From the NCBI RefSeq assembly GCF_009755225.1, contig NZ_WQKZ01000002.1, positions 1,116,001 through 1,180,000 on the forward strand: a DNA stretch of 64,000 nt, in the 5' to 3' direction. Below the pieces are notes generated by a model. The model was not told the origin of the DNA. It did not search any database and saw only the letters and a list, made by a program, of their open reading frames with translations. The stretch comes from Hymenobacter ginkgonis. Its GTDB lineage: Bacteria; Bacteroidota; Bacteroidia; Cytophagales; Hymenobacteraceae. Every line of letters starts with the position of its first letter. Positions within the stretch are counted from its first letter, which is position 1. A program made the position numbers and the translations under genes. Below, piece by piece: positions 18,717 through 26,282 of this stretch.

Positions 18717-19040
18717 TCAATACACCGGCACGTTGGGGTCTACGCTGAGGCTCCAGGCATCGATGCCACCCCTTAAGTTAAGCAAATTTTCGTGGCCTAG
18801 CCGGTGCTGCAAATAAGCCAGCGCCTGCGCCGAGCGCACGCCGTGGTGGCAAATAAGCACCACTGGCCCCTGGGTACGGATTTCGGCGGCGCGGCGCGGA
18901 ATTTCGCCCAGCGGAATAAGCACACTGCCCGCAATGCGGCAGTAGTCAAATTCCATTTCTTCGCGCACATCCACGAGCTGAATGTCTTCGCCAGCGGCGA
19001 GGCGAGCGTGCAGGGCGGCGGGGGTAAGGTCGGGCAGCAT
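18717..19040 (-). CDS. Rhodanese-domain protein
   Basis: The 107-residue protein is a single rhodanese domain: IQLVDVREEMEFDYCRIAGSVLIPLGEI, then the active-site loop CHHGVRS with the catalytic Cys, and NLRGGIDAWS at the end. Such proteins carry sulfur on the cysteine as a persulfide. No signal peptide is visible, so it is cytoplasmic. The ATG at 19040 is preferred because the longer frame upstream is not conserved-looking. It is divergent from pnuC, with only about 50 bases between the two starts. Confidence 0.92.
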   Translation of the reverse strand: MLPDLTPAALHARLAAGEDIQLVDVREEMEFDYCRIAGSVLIPLGEIPRRAAEIRTQGPVVLICHHGVRSAQALAYLQHRLGHENLLNLRGGIDAWSLSVDPNVPVY

Positions 19041-19091
19041 AGCGCAAAAGTACCCCCGCCGGCTACCTTGCGCGGCTTTTACGCTTCTGCT

Positions 19092-19751
19092 ATGCTCCTC
19101 GACCTTGCCAGCCTGCCCGCCGAAATCCTGGCCGCCGTGCGCACCACCGATTCGCTCGAAGTAGCTGGCGTAGTCACGGGCATCATTTGCGTGTGGCTGG
19201 CGGCCCGCAGCAACATCTGGAATTTTCCGGTGGCCATCGTCAGCTGTGGGCTCTACCTGCTGGTGTTTGTGCGAGCGCGGCTGTACTCCGATGCTGGTTT
19301 GCAGCTGGCTTTCATTGCGTTGGCCGCGTATGGCTGGTGGGCTTGGCTGCGGCGCCAGCGCCAAAGCAGTACGTCCGGCCCGCACCCCGAGTCCACCGAC
19401 GTAACGCTGCCCATCACGCGCACATCGGCGGGGCTCTGGGCGCTACTGGTGGGGGTAGGCGCCGCCTATGCCCTGGGGGCCGGCTACTTGTTTGCGCGCC
19501 ACACCGACGCAGCCCTACCCTACTACGACAGCACCACCACGGCCATCAGCCTGGTGGCGCAGTACCAGCTCTCGCGCCGCAAAATCGAAAACTGGCTGCT
19601 CTGGATTAGTGTCGATGTCGTGTACGTAGGCATTTATTGGCACCGCGGCCTGGCGCTCACCAGCCTGCTCTACGCCGTGTATTTAGCCCTGGCCGCCTAC
19701 GGCTACTGGGAGTGGCTGCGCGAAGTAAAAAGAGCGAAAGTTTTGGCTTAA
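19092..19751 (+). CDS. pnuC: PnuC-family vitamin transporter
   Basis: The 219-residue inner-membrane protein has about seven hydrophobic helices and the family's typical start (EVAGVVTGIICVWLAARSNIWNFPVAIVSCGLYLLVF), with YWQWLRE-like YGYWEWLREV at the end. PnuC proteins carry nicotinamide riboside by facilitated diffusion coupled to phosphorylation, while relatives carry thiamine (PnuT) or riboflavin. The next gene encodes a NadR-type ribosylnicotinamide kinase, which points to nicotinamide riboside. A TPP-controlled receptor 2 kb downstream leaves thiamine as an alternative. The ATG at 19092 starts just before the first helix. Confidence 0.9.
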   Translation: MLLDLASLPAEILAAVRTTDSLEVAGVVTGIICVWLAARSNIWNFPVAIVSCGLYLLVFVRARLYSDAGLQLAFIALAAYGWWAWLRRQRQSSTSGPHPESTDVTLPITRTSAGLWALLVGVGAAYALGAGYLFARHTDAALPYYDSTTTAISLVAQYQLSRRKIENWLLWISVDVVYVGIYWHRGLALTSLLYAVYLALAAYGYWEWLREVKRAKVLA

Positions 19752-19775
19752 AAACAGTTGTCGTGTTGCCTCGCC

Positions 19776-20309
19776 ATGACAGAAAAAGAAACCCTTCAGC
19801 GCATCTCCCTCACCGGCCCCGAATCGGCGGGGAAATCTACCTTGGCCGCGCAGTTGGCGGCGCACTACGGCACCACGTTCGTGCCCGAGTTTGCCCGAGC
19901 TTATCTGGAAACACACGGCCCCGCCTACACCCTGCCCGACCTGGAAGCCATTGCCCGCGGCCAGCTGGCCGCCGAAGACCAGGCTGCCGCCCACGCTACC
20001 AGCCGGCTCTTTTGCGATACCGACTTGCTGGTGATTAAAATCTGGGCTGAGAATGCCTTCGGCACTTGCCCGGCCTGGGTACTGGCCGAGCTGGCGCGGC
20101 CCCGCTACGTCCTTACCCTGCTGCTAGCCTCCGACCTGCCCTGGGCGCCCGACCCCCTGCGCGAACACCCCGACCCCGCCCAGCGTAAGCATTTCTACAA
20201 CTTGTACCGCGCCGAACTTGTAGGGCGCAGCTGGCCCTTTGCCGAAATCAGCGGGGCGCCGGCCCAACGCTTTGCCCAAGCCTGCGCCGCCGTAGAGGGG
20301 GTAGGGTAG
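19776..20309 (+). CDS. NadR-type ribosylnicotinamide kinase domain protein
   Basis: At 177 residues it corresponds to the C-terminal kinase part of NadR, without the NMN adenylyltransferase domain. The P-loop is GPESAGKST, followed by FVPEFARAYLE and IARGQLAAED, all typical. It probably phosphorylates nicotinamide riboside that enters through the PnuC encoded 24 bases upstream, trapping it as NMN for NAD synthesis. The ATG at 19776 is preferred to an upstream candidate at 19758. The two genes are likely an operon. Confidence 0.88.
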   Translation: MTEKETLQRISLTGPESAGKSTLAAQLAAHYGTTFVPEFARAYLETHGPAYTLPDLEAIARGQLAAEDQAAAHATSRLFCDTDLLVIKIWAENAFGTCPAWVLAELARPRYVLTLLLASDLPWAPDPLREHPDPAQRKHFYNLYRAELVGRSWPFAEISGAPAQRFAQACAAVEGVG

Positions 20310-20366
20310 GCCGCGGTCCTCTTTGTGCTTGCGGCGGCCAGCCACCATTCACTTTATATCAGCCAT

Positions 20367-21251
20367 ATGCCTACGCTTACTTCTGCCACGGCCCACGTCG
20401 AAATAGCGGCCCACGGGGCCGAGCTCACCAGCTTCAAATCGTTGGCCACGGGCCTCGAATACGTGTGGCAAGCCGACCCGGCGCAGTGGGCGCGCCACGC
20501 GCCGCTGCTGTTCCCGATTGTGGGGCGCCTGCCCGACGACACCTATCTGCACGAGGGCCAGCCGTACAAGCTGCCCCAGCACGGCTTCGCACGCGACCAA
20601 GAGTTTATGCTCATCAAGCACGACGCTACCAGCCTCACGTTTCAGCTGATGGCCAGCGCCGCCAGCCGCGCCGTGTACCCGTTCGAGTTTGAGCTGCGAG
20701 TGCGCTACAAACTGCGCGGCGCCATGCTCACGGTGGGCTGGCACGTGCGCAACCCGGCGGCTTCGGGCCACGATTTGTTGTTCAGCATCGGGGCGCACCC
20801 GGCCTTCAATTGCCCATTGCAGCCCGGGGCAGGCGAGCAATTTAGCGACTACGCTTTTCACTTCGACCACCCCGTGACGCTCGCGCGCCAGCTGCTGCGC
20901 GGCGGCTTGCGCAGCGGCGAAACGGCGCCCGTGCTCGCTCAGCAAGCGGCCCTACCCCTCACCTACGAGCTATTTGCCGACGATGCGCTGGTATTCGACC
21001 ACTTCGACTTCACCCGCCTCACCCTGCAAAAAGCTGACAAGACCGGCCCTTTCGTGCGCATGCAGTTCGATGGCTTCCCCTACCTCGGCCTCTGGACCAA
21101 AGGCCCCGGCGCGGCCTTCGCCTGCATCGAGCCCTGGCAGGGGGTAGCCAGCCCAGCGGGCCCACCGCAGGAGCTGCGCGACAAAGAAGGCATCCTCACC
21201 CTGGCGCCCAGCCAGGAATTTGAGGCGAGCTACTCGATTGAGATTGGGTAA
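20367..21251 (+). CDS. Aldose 1-epimerase family protein
   Basis: The 294-residue protein has the galactose-mutarotase-like beta-sandwich pattern: ARHAPLLFPIVGRLPDDTYLHEGQPYKLPQHGFARD (with the conserved His), LLFSIGAHPAFNCPL (second conserved His) and a C-terminal YLGLWTKGPGAAFACIEPWQGV with the catalytic Glu. It belongs to the branch related to LacX/YeaD-like epimerases. The exact sugar is unknown. It follows the NadR-type gene by under 60 bases and may be co-transcribed, though no functional link is obvious. Confidence 0.88.
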   Translation: MPTLTSATAHVEIAAHGAELTSFKSLATGLEYVWQADPAQWARHAPLLFPIVGRLPDDTYLHEGQPYKLPQHGFARDQEFMLIKHDATSLTFQLMASAASRAVYPFEFELRVRYKLRGAMLTVGWHVRNPAASGHDLLFSIGAHPAFNCPLQPGAGEQFSDYAFHFDHPVTLARQLLRGGLRSGETAPVLAQQAALPLTYELFADDALVFDHFDFTRLTLQKADKTGPFVRMQFDGFPYLGLWTKGPGAAFACIEPWQGVASPAGPPQELRDKEGILTLAPSQEFEASYSIEIG

Positions 21252-21291
21252 GAATCGGGATTAGTGCAACTAGCAGAACAATAGTTAAAGA

Positions 21292-21372
21292 ACGTCATGC
21301 TGAGCTTGCCGAAGCATCTCTACCACGCCGTAACGGTGTAGTAGAGATGCTTCGGCAAGCTCAGCATGACGT
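21292..21372. repeat. Long inverted-repeat element, copy 4
   Basis: Perfect 32-base arms at 21292-21323 and 21341-21372 start ACGTCATGCTGAGC and end GCTCAGCATGACGT. The spacer is 17 bases. It lies between two convergent genes and may also act as a terminator. Confidence 0.9.
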
Positions 21373-21416
21373 CCCTTTTTTCTGAATATTTTAGTATTAA
21401 ATAATTGATTTTCTGT

Positions 21417-21641
21417 TTATACCTCTACCGGGCGGCGGTTGTAATCGGGCTCCCAGTCGTTGATGGGGCGCGAGATGCCGGGGGGTAAATCGAGGTCGGG
21501 CAGGCCGGGCTCGTGGGGCTCGCCGCCGCCGTCGTCGTCGCTAGATGGCGGGGGGGTAGGCGGCACGCCGCGCCGCCGCGGTATCACCATAAAAAGCGTA
21601 AATACCGCGAGCATAACCATGGCAAAAAGTAGCTGATGCAT
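21417..21641 (-). CDS. Small single-pass membrane protein
   Basis: The 74-residue protein has one hydrophobic N-terminal helix (LLFAMVMLAVFTLFMVI) followed by RRRG, then a Pro- and Asp-rich tail (PPTPPPSSDDDGGGEPHEPGLPDLDLPPG). It is probably anchored in the inner membrane with the tail in the cytoplasm, by the positive-inside rule. No family is recognised. The ATG at 21641 starts just before the helix; the longer open frame upstream is GC-rich and unlikely to be coding. Confidence 0.55.
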   Translation of the reverse strand: MHQLLFAMVMLAVFTLFMVIPRRRGVPPTPPPSSDDDGGGEPHEPGLPDLDLPPGISRPINDWEPDYNRRPVEV

Positions 21642-21855
21642 AAGGCAGGACGGTAGAATAGGAGCTAGCAGAAGAACGGGGAAGAGGCCATCAAAAAAGC
21701 CGCCCGCCAGCAGCAGCCGGCATTGGCAACGTAAACGGGCGGCCCAGCGTTGTGCCCCGGCCCGCACAAGTGCTAAGATAACTGATGCTCAGCAAATGAA
21801 AAAGGTCAACGGAACGCATTAAGGTAAAAAAAGCCGTGCTCCCGCTTGCTTGGTG

Positions 21856-21863
21856 TATCTTTG
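21856..21863 (+). promoter_or_regulatory. Promoter -7 box of the TPP-riboswitch transcript
   Basis: TATCTTTG matches TAnnTTTG exactly and ends about 8 bases before the 5' strand of the riboswitch, as expected for its promoter. Confidence 0.75.
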
Positions 21864-21871
21864 CACCCTGT

Positions 21872-21957
21872 TTAGGGGTGCTAGCGCAGATTATCCTGCG
21901 CTGGCTGAGATTACACCCATTGAACCGGAACCGGGTAATGCCGGCGTCGGGAAAAAC
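21872..21957 (+). promoter_or_regulatory. TPP (THI-box) riboswitch
   Basis: The element shows the conserved THI-box pieces in order: GGGGTGC at the 5' side, a variable CGCAG hairpin, then CTGAGATTACACCCATTGAACC, GGAACCGGGTAATGCCGGCG and the closing GGGAAAAACAA. These pair into the five-helix TPP aptamer. It lies 70 bases before the TonB-dependent receptor start and would repress it when thiamine pyrophosphate is plentiful. No clear intrinsic terminator follows it, so control may act on translation. (Each quoted piece here is only part of the element.). Confidence 0.95.
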
Positions 21958-22029
21958 AATCCGCGAGCGTTTCCGCCCTTGCACCGACCCCTGGGGCCGG
22001 GGCGCGTTCTACTTATTCCTTTTTCATTT

Positions 22030-24519
22030 TTGAAAACTGTACTCTTTGCGGGGGCGGCGCTGCTGGCGCTGGCTACCGCGCCGGCGTGGGCGCAAGGCCC
22101 CGTGTCCGGCACCATCACCGATGCCCGCACGGGCGAGGCGCTGCCGGGTGCTACCATTTTGCTCGATGGCGCCGCCATCGGGACCACGAGCGCGGCGGGC
22201 GCGTTCAATTTGTCGGCAGTGCCGGCTGGCAGCCACGAGCTGCGCATCACGTTTCTGGGCTACGAGCCGCTAGTGCGGCAGGTGCGCGGCCAAGGTGCTG
22301 AGCAGCAATTTAATGCGCAATTGTTGCCGGGCGGCGTGCTCACGGGCGAGGCGCTCATCACGGCCTCGCGGGCCAGCGACCGCACCGCCACGGTGTATAC
22401 TAACCTCAGCAAGCAAGACCTCAACAAGCGCAATTTTGGCCAAGACTTGCCTTATCTGCTCGACCAAACGCCCTCGGCCGTGGTCACCTCCGACGCCGGG
22501 GCGGGGGTAGGGTACACCGATATCCGCATTCGGGGCACGAGCAGCACGGGCATCAATACCACCATTAACGGCGTGCCCCTGAACGACCCCGAATCGCACG
22601 GCTCGTTTCTGGTGAATTTGCCCGATTTGGCGTCGTCCGTTAACAGCTTGCAGGTGCAGCGGGGGGTAGGCACTAGCCAGAACGGCAGCGCTGCCTTCGG
22701 GGCCAGCATCAACATCTCGACCCTCGACAACCGCCGCGAGGCCTACGCCGAAACCCAAAACAGCTACGGCTCCTTCAACACCTGGAAAAACAACGTGTCG
22801 TTTGGTACCGGCTTGGTGGGCAAGTACTTCACGTTTGACGGGCGCCTGTCGCGCATTGCCAGCGACGGCTATATGAACAAGGCGGCTTCCGATTTGAAGT
22901 CGTATTATTTCGCCGCGGGCTATCAAAACAAGAGTACGCTGCTCAAATTCATCACCTTTTCGGGCCGCGAAAAAACCTACCAGGCCTGGAACGGCGTGCC
23001 CGAACCCGCCCTCACCGGTAACCAGGCCCAGCTTCAGACCTACCTTGACAACGGCGAGCTGAGCGCCGCCGACGCGGCCCGCGTGCGCCAGGAAGGCCGC
23101 CGCTACAGCTACTACACCTACGACAACCAGACCGACAACTACCAGCAAAACCACTACCAGCTGCACCTCTCGCAAGGCCTGGGCTCAGATTGGAACTTGG
23201 GGGCGGCGCTGCACCTCACGCGCGGCTTTGGCTACTACGAGAGCTACCGTGCTAACCGCAAATTTGCGGACTACGGCTTGCAAAACGTGGTTTTGGGTGG
23301 CGATACGCTCACAAAAACCAACCTCGTGGACCGTAAGTGGCTGGATAACTATTTCTACGGTGGCACCTTCGCGCTCAACTACCAGCCCAAGGACAACGAT
23401 AAGATTCAGGCCACGCTGGGCGGCGGCTGGAACCGCTTCGACAACGACCACTACGGCGAAATTATTTGGGCGCAGTACGCCTCCACCAGCACGCTGGGCC
23501 AGCGCTACTACTTCAATACGGCTCGCAAAACCGACTTCAACGCCTACGCCCGCGCCACCTGGCAGGTGCTACCCTGGCTGGGCCTGTACGGCGACGCGCA
23601 AGTGCGCCGCATCCTCTACAAAATCGATGGGGTAGAGGACGAGCAAAACGACGTGACCACCCGCGCCAACTACACATTTTTCAACCCCAAAGCTGGCGCT
23701 ACTATTGCGCTCGGCCACGGGCAGCAGCTTTACGGCAGCTTTGCCGTGGGCCAGCGCGAGCCAGTGCGCGCCGACTTCACCGACCGCCAGGCCGGCTACC
23801 CGCCCGCCCAGGCCGAGCGCCTGAATGACTTCGAGGCGGGTTACCGCTTCACCCGCGCCGACTTGGGCTTTCTGGGGCCGCGCACGGCCGTGCGCGTCGA
23901 GGCCAACTACTTCGACATGACGTATCGCAACCAGCTCGTGGCTACCGGCCAGCTCAACGATGTGGGCACCGCCCTGCGCACCAACGTGGCCCGCAGCTAC
24001 CGGCGGGGGGTAGAGCTGACCGGCTTCGTAGCGGCCGATGATAAAATCAGCCTCAGCAGCACGCTCACCCTCAGCCGCAACCGCATTCTGGACTACCACG
24101 ACGTGACCTATGACGCTAACTACGCGCCCGTAGTAGCCGCCGAAGGCCGTACTACTACCATCTCCTACTCGCCGTCGGTGGTGTCGGCGCATACCCTCGA
24201 AGGCCAGCCGCTCAAGGGCTTACGCGTGGCGGCGCTCTACAAAACGGTGAGCCGCCAGTACCTCGACAACTCGACCAACGAGGGCCGCAGCATCAACCCC
24301 TACCAGGTGCTCGATTTGCGCCTGCGCTACGCCCTGCACCCGTCGTTTATGAAGGAAATCGAGTTGGCGCTGCTCGTCAGCAACGTGCTCAACCGCGAGT
24401 ACGTGGCCAATGGCTACACCTACGGCTACATCGGCGTGAGCGGCCAGCAAGAAACCTTCAACTGGTATTACCCGCAGGCCACGCGCAACTACTTGGGCTC
24501 GGTGAACTTGCGGTTCTAA
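22030..24519 (+). CDS. TonB-dependent receptor, probable thiamine uptake
   Basis: The 829-residue outer-membrane receptor begins at a TTG (22030), since no ATG precedes the signal peptide (KTVLFAGAALLALATAPAWAQ). A carboxypeptidase-regulatory-like domain follows (VSGTITDARTGEALPGATILLDG), then the plug (DLPYLLDQTPSAVVTSDAGAG, VQRGVGTSQNGSAAFGASINI) and the barrel, ending in a terminal aromatic RF. The TPP riboswitch in its leader indicates that it imports thiamine or a precursor with energy from TonB. No TonB-linked inner-membrane thiamine transporter is directly adjacent; pnuC lies 2 kb upstream. Confidence 0.92.
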   Translation: MKTVLFAGAALLALATAPAWAQGPVSGTITDARTGEALPGATILLDGAAIGTTSAAGAFNLSAVPAGSHELRITFLGYEPLVRQVRGQGAEQQFNAQLLPGGVLTGEALITASRASDRTATVYTNLSKQDLNKRNFGQDLPYLLDQTPSAVVTSDAGAGVGYTDIRIRGTSSTGINTTINGVPLNDPESHGSFLVNLPDLASSVNSLQVQRGVGTSQNGSAAFGASINISTLDNRREAYAETQNSYGSFNTWKNNVSFGTGLVGKYFTFDGRLSRIASDGYMNKAASDLKSYYFAAGYQNKSTLLKFITFSGREKTYQAWNGVPEPALTGNQAQLQTYLDNGELSAADAARVRQEGRRYSYYTYDNQTDNYQQNHYQLHLSQGLGSDWNLGAALHLTRGFGYYESYRANRKFADYGLQNVVLGGDTLTKTNLVDRKWLDNYFYGGTFALNYQPKDNDKIQATLGGGWNRFDNDHYGEIIWAQYASTSTLGQRYYFNTARKTDFNAYARATWQVLPWLGLYGDAQVRRILYKIDGVEDEQNDVTTRANYTFFNPKAGATIALGHGQQLYGSFAVGQREPVRADFTDRQAGYPPAQAERLNDFEAGYRFTRADLGFLGPRTAVRVEANYFDMTYRNQLVATGQLNDVGTALRTNVARSYRRGVELTGFVAADDKISLSSTLTLSRNRILDYHDVTYDANYAPVVAAEGRTTTISYSPSVVSAHTLEGQPLKGLRVAALYKTVSRQYLDNSTNEGRSINPYQVLDLRLRYALHPSFMKEIELALLVSNVLNREYVANGYTYGYIGVSGQQETFNWYYPQATRNYLGSVNLRF

Positions 24520-24531
24520 GGTGGGTTAGCT

Positions 24532-24593
24532 ATGAGTATCCCACTCCCTACCCCCTCATCATGTGATGAGGGGGTAGGGAGTGGGATACTCAT
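24532..24593. repeat. Perfect 30-base inverted repeat (hairpin)
   Basis: Arms of 30 bases (24532-24561 and 24564-24593) are exact reverse complements separated by two bases. It starts ATGAGTATCCC and ends GGGATACTCAT. Each arm contains the GGGGTAG heptamer. There is no T run, so it is not a standard terminator, though it ends the receptor gene and precedes the modA promoter. Confidence 0.9.
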
Positions 24594-24625
24594 TCAGGCA
24601 CAAGCATCGGCGCTAGCTAGGGCAG

Positions 24626-24633
24626 TATCTTTG
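24626..24633 (+). promoter_or_regulatory. Promoter -7 box of modA
   Basis: TATCTTTG matches TAnnTTTG; the modA ATG is about 38 bases downstream. Confidence 0.7.
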
Positions 24634-24671
24634 CGTATATAACGGTAGCGCGTAGTTGCCGTACTCTGCGC

Positions 24672-25442
24672 ATGCCTCGATTCATTTTTTGCCTGCTGGC
24701 CGTGCTCGTTGGCTGGCGTCCGCTGGCCGCGGCGCCTACCCCCGTCGCGGGCTCTGCGCCGATTACCATCGCCGCCGCCGCCGACCTGAAGTATGTGCTC
24801 GATTCGCTGGTCACGATTTATAACCGCCAGCACCCGCAGGCCAAGGCCAGCGTGGTGTATGGCTCGTCGGGCAAGTTTTACGAGCAACTGAGCCACGGCG
24901 CGCCGTTCGATATGTTTTTTTCGGCTGACAGCGAGTACCCTAAGCGCTTGCAGCAGGCCGGCCTCACGGCCAGCGCCCCGCAACCTTATGCCATGGGGCG
25001 GCTGGTGCTGTGGAGCAAAAAGCTGAATCCCAGCACCAAGGGCATCAATACCTTGCTCGACCCGCAGGTGAAGCGCGTGGCTATTGCCAACCCCGCCCAC
25101 GCCCCCTACGGCCGCAGCGCCGAACAAACCCTGCGCTACTACAAGCTCTACGACCAAGTAAAACCGAAGCTGGTGCTGGGCGAAAACATTGCTCAAACGG
25201 CACAGTACGCCGCCACCGGCGCCGCCGACGCGGGCCTGCTGGCTTACTCGCTGGCGCTCAGCCCCGAGCTGCGCCGGGCTGGCCGCTTCTACCTTATTCC
25301 GGCCACCGTGCACGCGCCCTTGCAGCAGAGCTACGTGGTGCTGAAGCGCGCCCAAGGCAATGCCACCGCTACTGCTTTCGCCGCCTTTATGGCGAGCCCG
25401 GTAGCCCGGCAAGCACTGAAAAAGTATGGGTTCGGGCTGTGA
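24672..25442 (+). CDS. modA: Molybdate ABC transporter, substrate-binding protein
   Basis: The 256-residue protein has a signal peptide (LLAVLVGWRPLAAA) and the ModA fold: ITIAAAADLKYVLDSL at the start of the mature protein, VVYGSSGKFYEQLSHGAPFDMFFSAD with the oxyanion-contacting Ser residues, and IANPAHAPYGRSAEQTL. It binds molybdate or tungstate in the periplasm for delivery to ModB. It is the first gene of modABC, with its own promoter. A 100-base inverted repeat separates it from modB. Confidence 0.93.
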   Translation: MPRFIFCLLAVLVGWRPLAAAPTPVAGSAPITIAAAADLKYVLDSLVTIYNRQHPQAKASVVYGSSGKFYEQLSHGAPFDMFFSADSEYPKRLQQAGLTASAPQPYAMGRLVLWSKKLNPSTKGINTLLDPQVKRVAIANPAHAPYGRSAEQTLRYYKLYDQVKPKLVLGENIAQTAQYAATGAADAGLLAYSLALSPELRRAGRFYLIPATVHAPLQQSYVVLKRAQGNATATAFAAFMASPVARQALKKYGFGL

Positions 25443-25458
25443 TGGCAGGTCAAAAAAG

Positions 25459-25557
25459 GAACGTCCTGCTGCGCCGGCCGAAGCAGTTCTACCACGCCGA
25501 TGGGCTTGCGGTTCAACAATGCGAGCGAGCTGCTTCGACAAGCGCAGCAGGACGTTC
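25459..25557. repeat. Long inverted-repeat element, copy 5
   Basis: Arms at 25459-25486 and 25530-25557 begin GAACGTCCTGCTGCG and end CGCAGCAGGACGTTC, with three mismatches among 28. It sits between modA and modB, inside what should be one operon. Confidence 0.88.
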
Positions 25558-25595
25558 TGTTTGATTCCTAATTTCTAATTCGTAATCCTAAAAAA

Positions 25596-26276
25596 GTGCC
25601 CCCCGACTACTGGCAAACCCTGCGCCTGACGCTGGCCCTGGCCGCCTGCACCACGGTGCTGCTGCTGGGGCTGGGCATTCCGGTGGCATATGCGCTGGCA
25701 CACACGCGCAGCCGGCTGCGCCCGCTGGCCGAGGCGGTGGTGAGCTTGCCGCTGGTGCTACCGCCCACGGTGATAGGGTTTTACCTGCTGCTGGCCTTTA
25801 GCGACAGCACGGCGCTCGGGCGGTTTTTAAGCAATCAGTTGGGGCTGAGCCTGAACTTCACGTTTACCGGCATCTTGCTAGGGTCGCTGGTGTACTGCCT
25901 GCCGTTTATGGTGCAGCCTTTGCAGGCAGGTTTTGCGCAGGTGCCGCGCTCGCTCACGGAGGCCTCCTACACGCTGGGCAAGTCGCGCCTCACTACGCTG
26001 TGGCGGGTGCTGCTGCCTAATATGAAACCGGCGCTGCTCAATGGCGCGGTGCTCACGTTTGCCCACACACTGGGCGAATTTGGGGTGGTGCTGATGATAG
26101 GGGGTAGCCTGCCCGGCCGCACGCGGGTGGCCTCCATCGCCATCTACGACGAGGTGCAGAGCCTGCACTACGACCAAGCTAACGCTTACGCGCTCACGCT
26201 GTTGGTATTGGCTTTCGTGATTTTGGTGGGGCTGTATTGGTTTACTAAAAAAGACGCCACCCGCCGCCTGTTGTAG
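25596..26276 (+). CDS. modB: Molybdate ABC transporter permease
   Basis: The 226-residue inner-membrane protein starts at GTG and has about five or six membrane helices. The ABC coupling motif (EAA loop) is visible as SLTEASYTLGKSRLTTLWRVLLPNMKPALLNG, with the conserved G. LPLVLPPTVIGFYLL and HTLGEFGVVLMIGGSLPG are typical of ModB. It works with ModA and ModC. Its gene ends six bases before modC begins. Confidence 0.94.
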   Translation: MPPDYWQTLRLTLALAACTTVLLLGLGIPVAYALAHTRSRLRPLAEAVVSLPLVLPPTVIGFYLLLAFSDSTALGRFLSNQLGLSLNFTFTGILLGSLVYCLPFMVQPLQAGFAQVPRSLTEASYTLGKSRLTTLWRVLLPNMKPALLNGAVLTFAHTLGEFGVVLMIGGSLPGRTRVASIAIYDEVQSLHYDQANAYALTLLVLAFVILVGLYWFTKKDATRRLL

Positions 26277-26282
26277 CTGCCC

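Noticed and set aside
22270-23175. Minus-strand open frame of 301 codons opposite the TonB receptor
   Set aside because: No homology cue, and the opposite strand is a clear receptor with a riboswitch.
24594-25541. Minus-strand open frame of 315 codons opposite modA
   Set aside because: It is the antisense of a clear ModA, and it runs through the repeat element.
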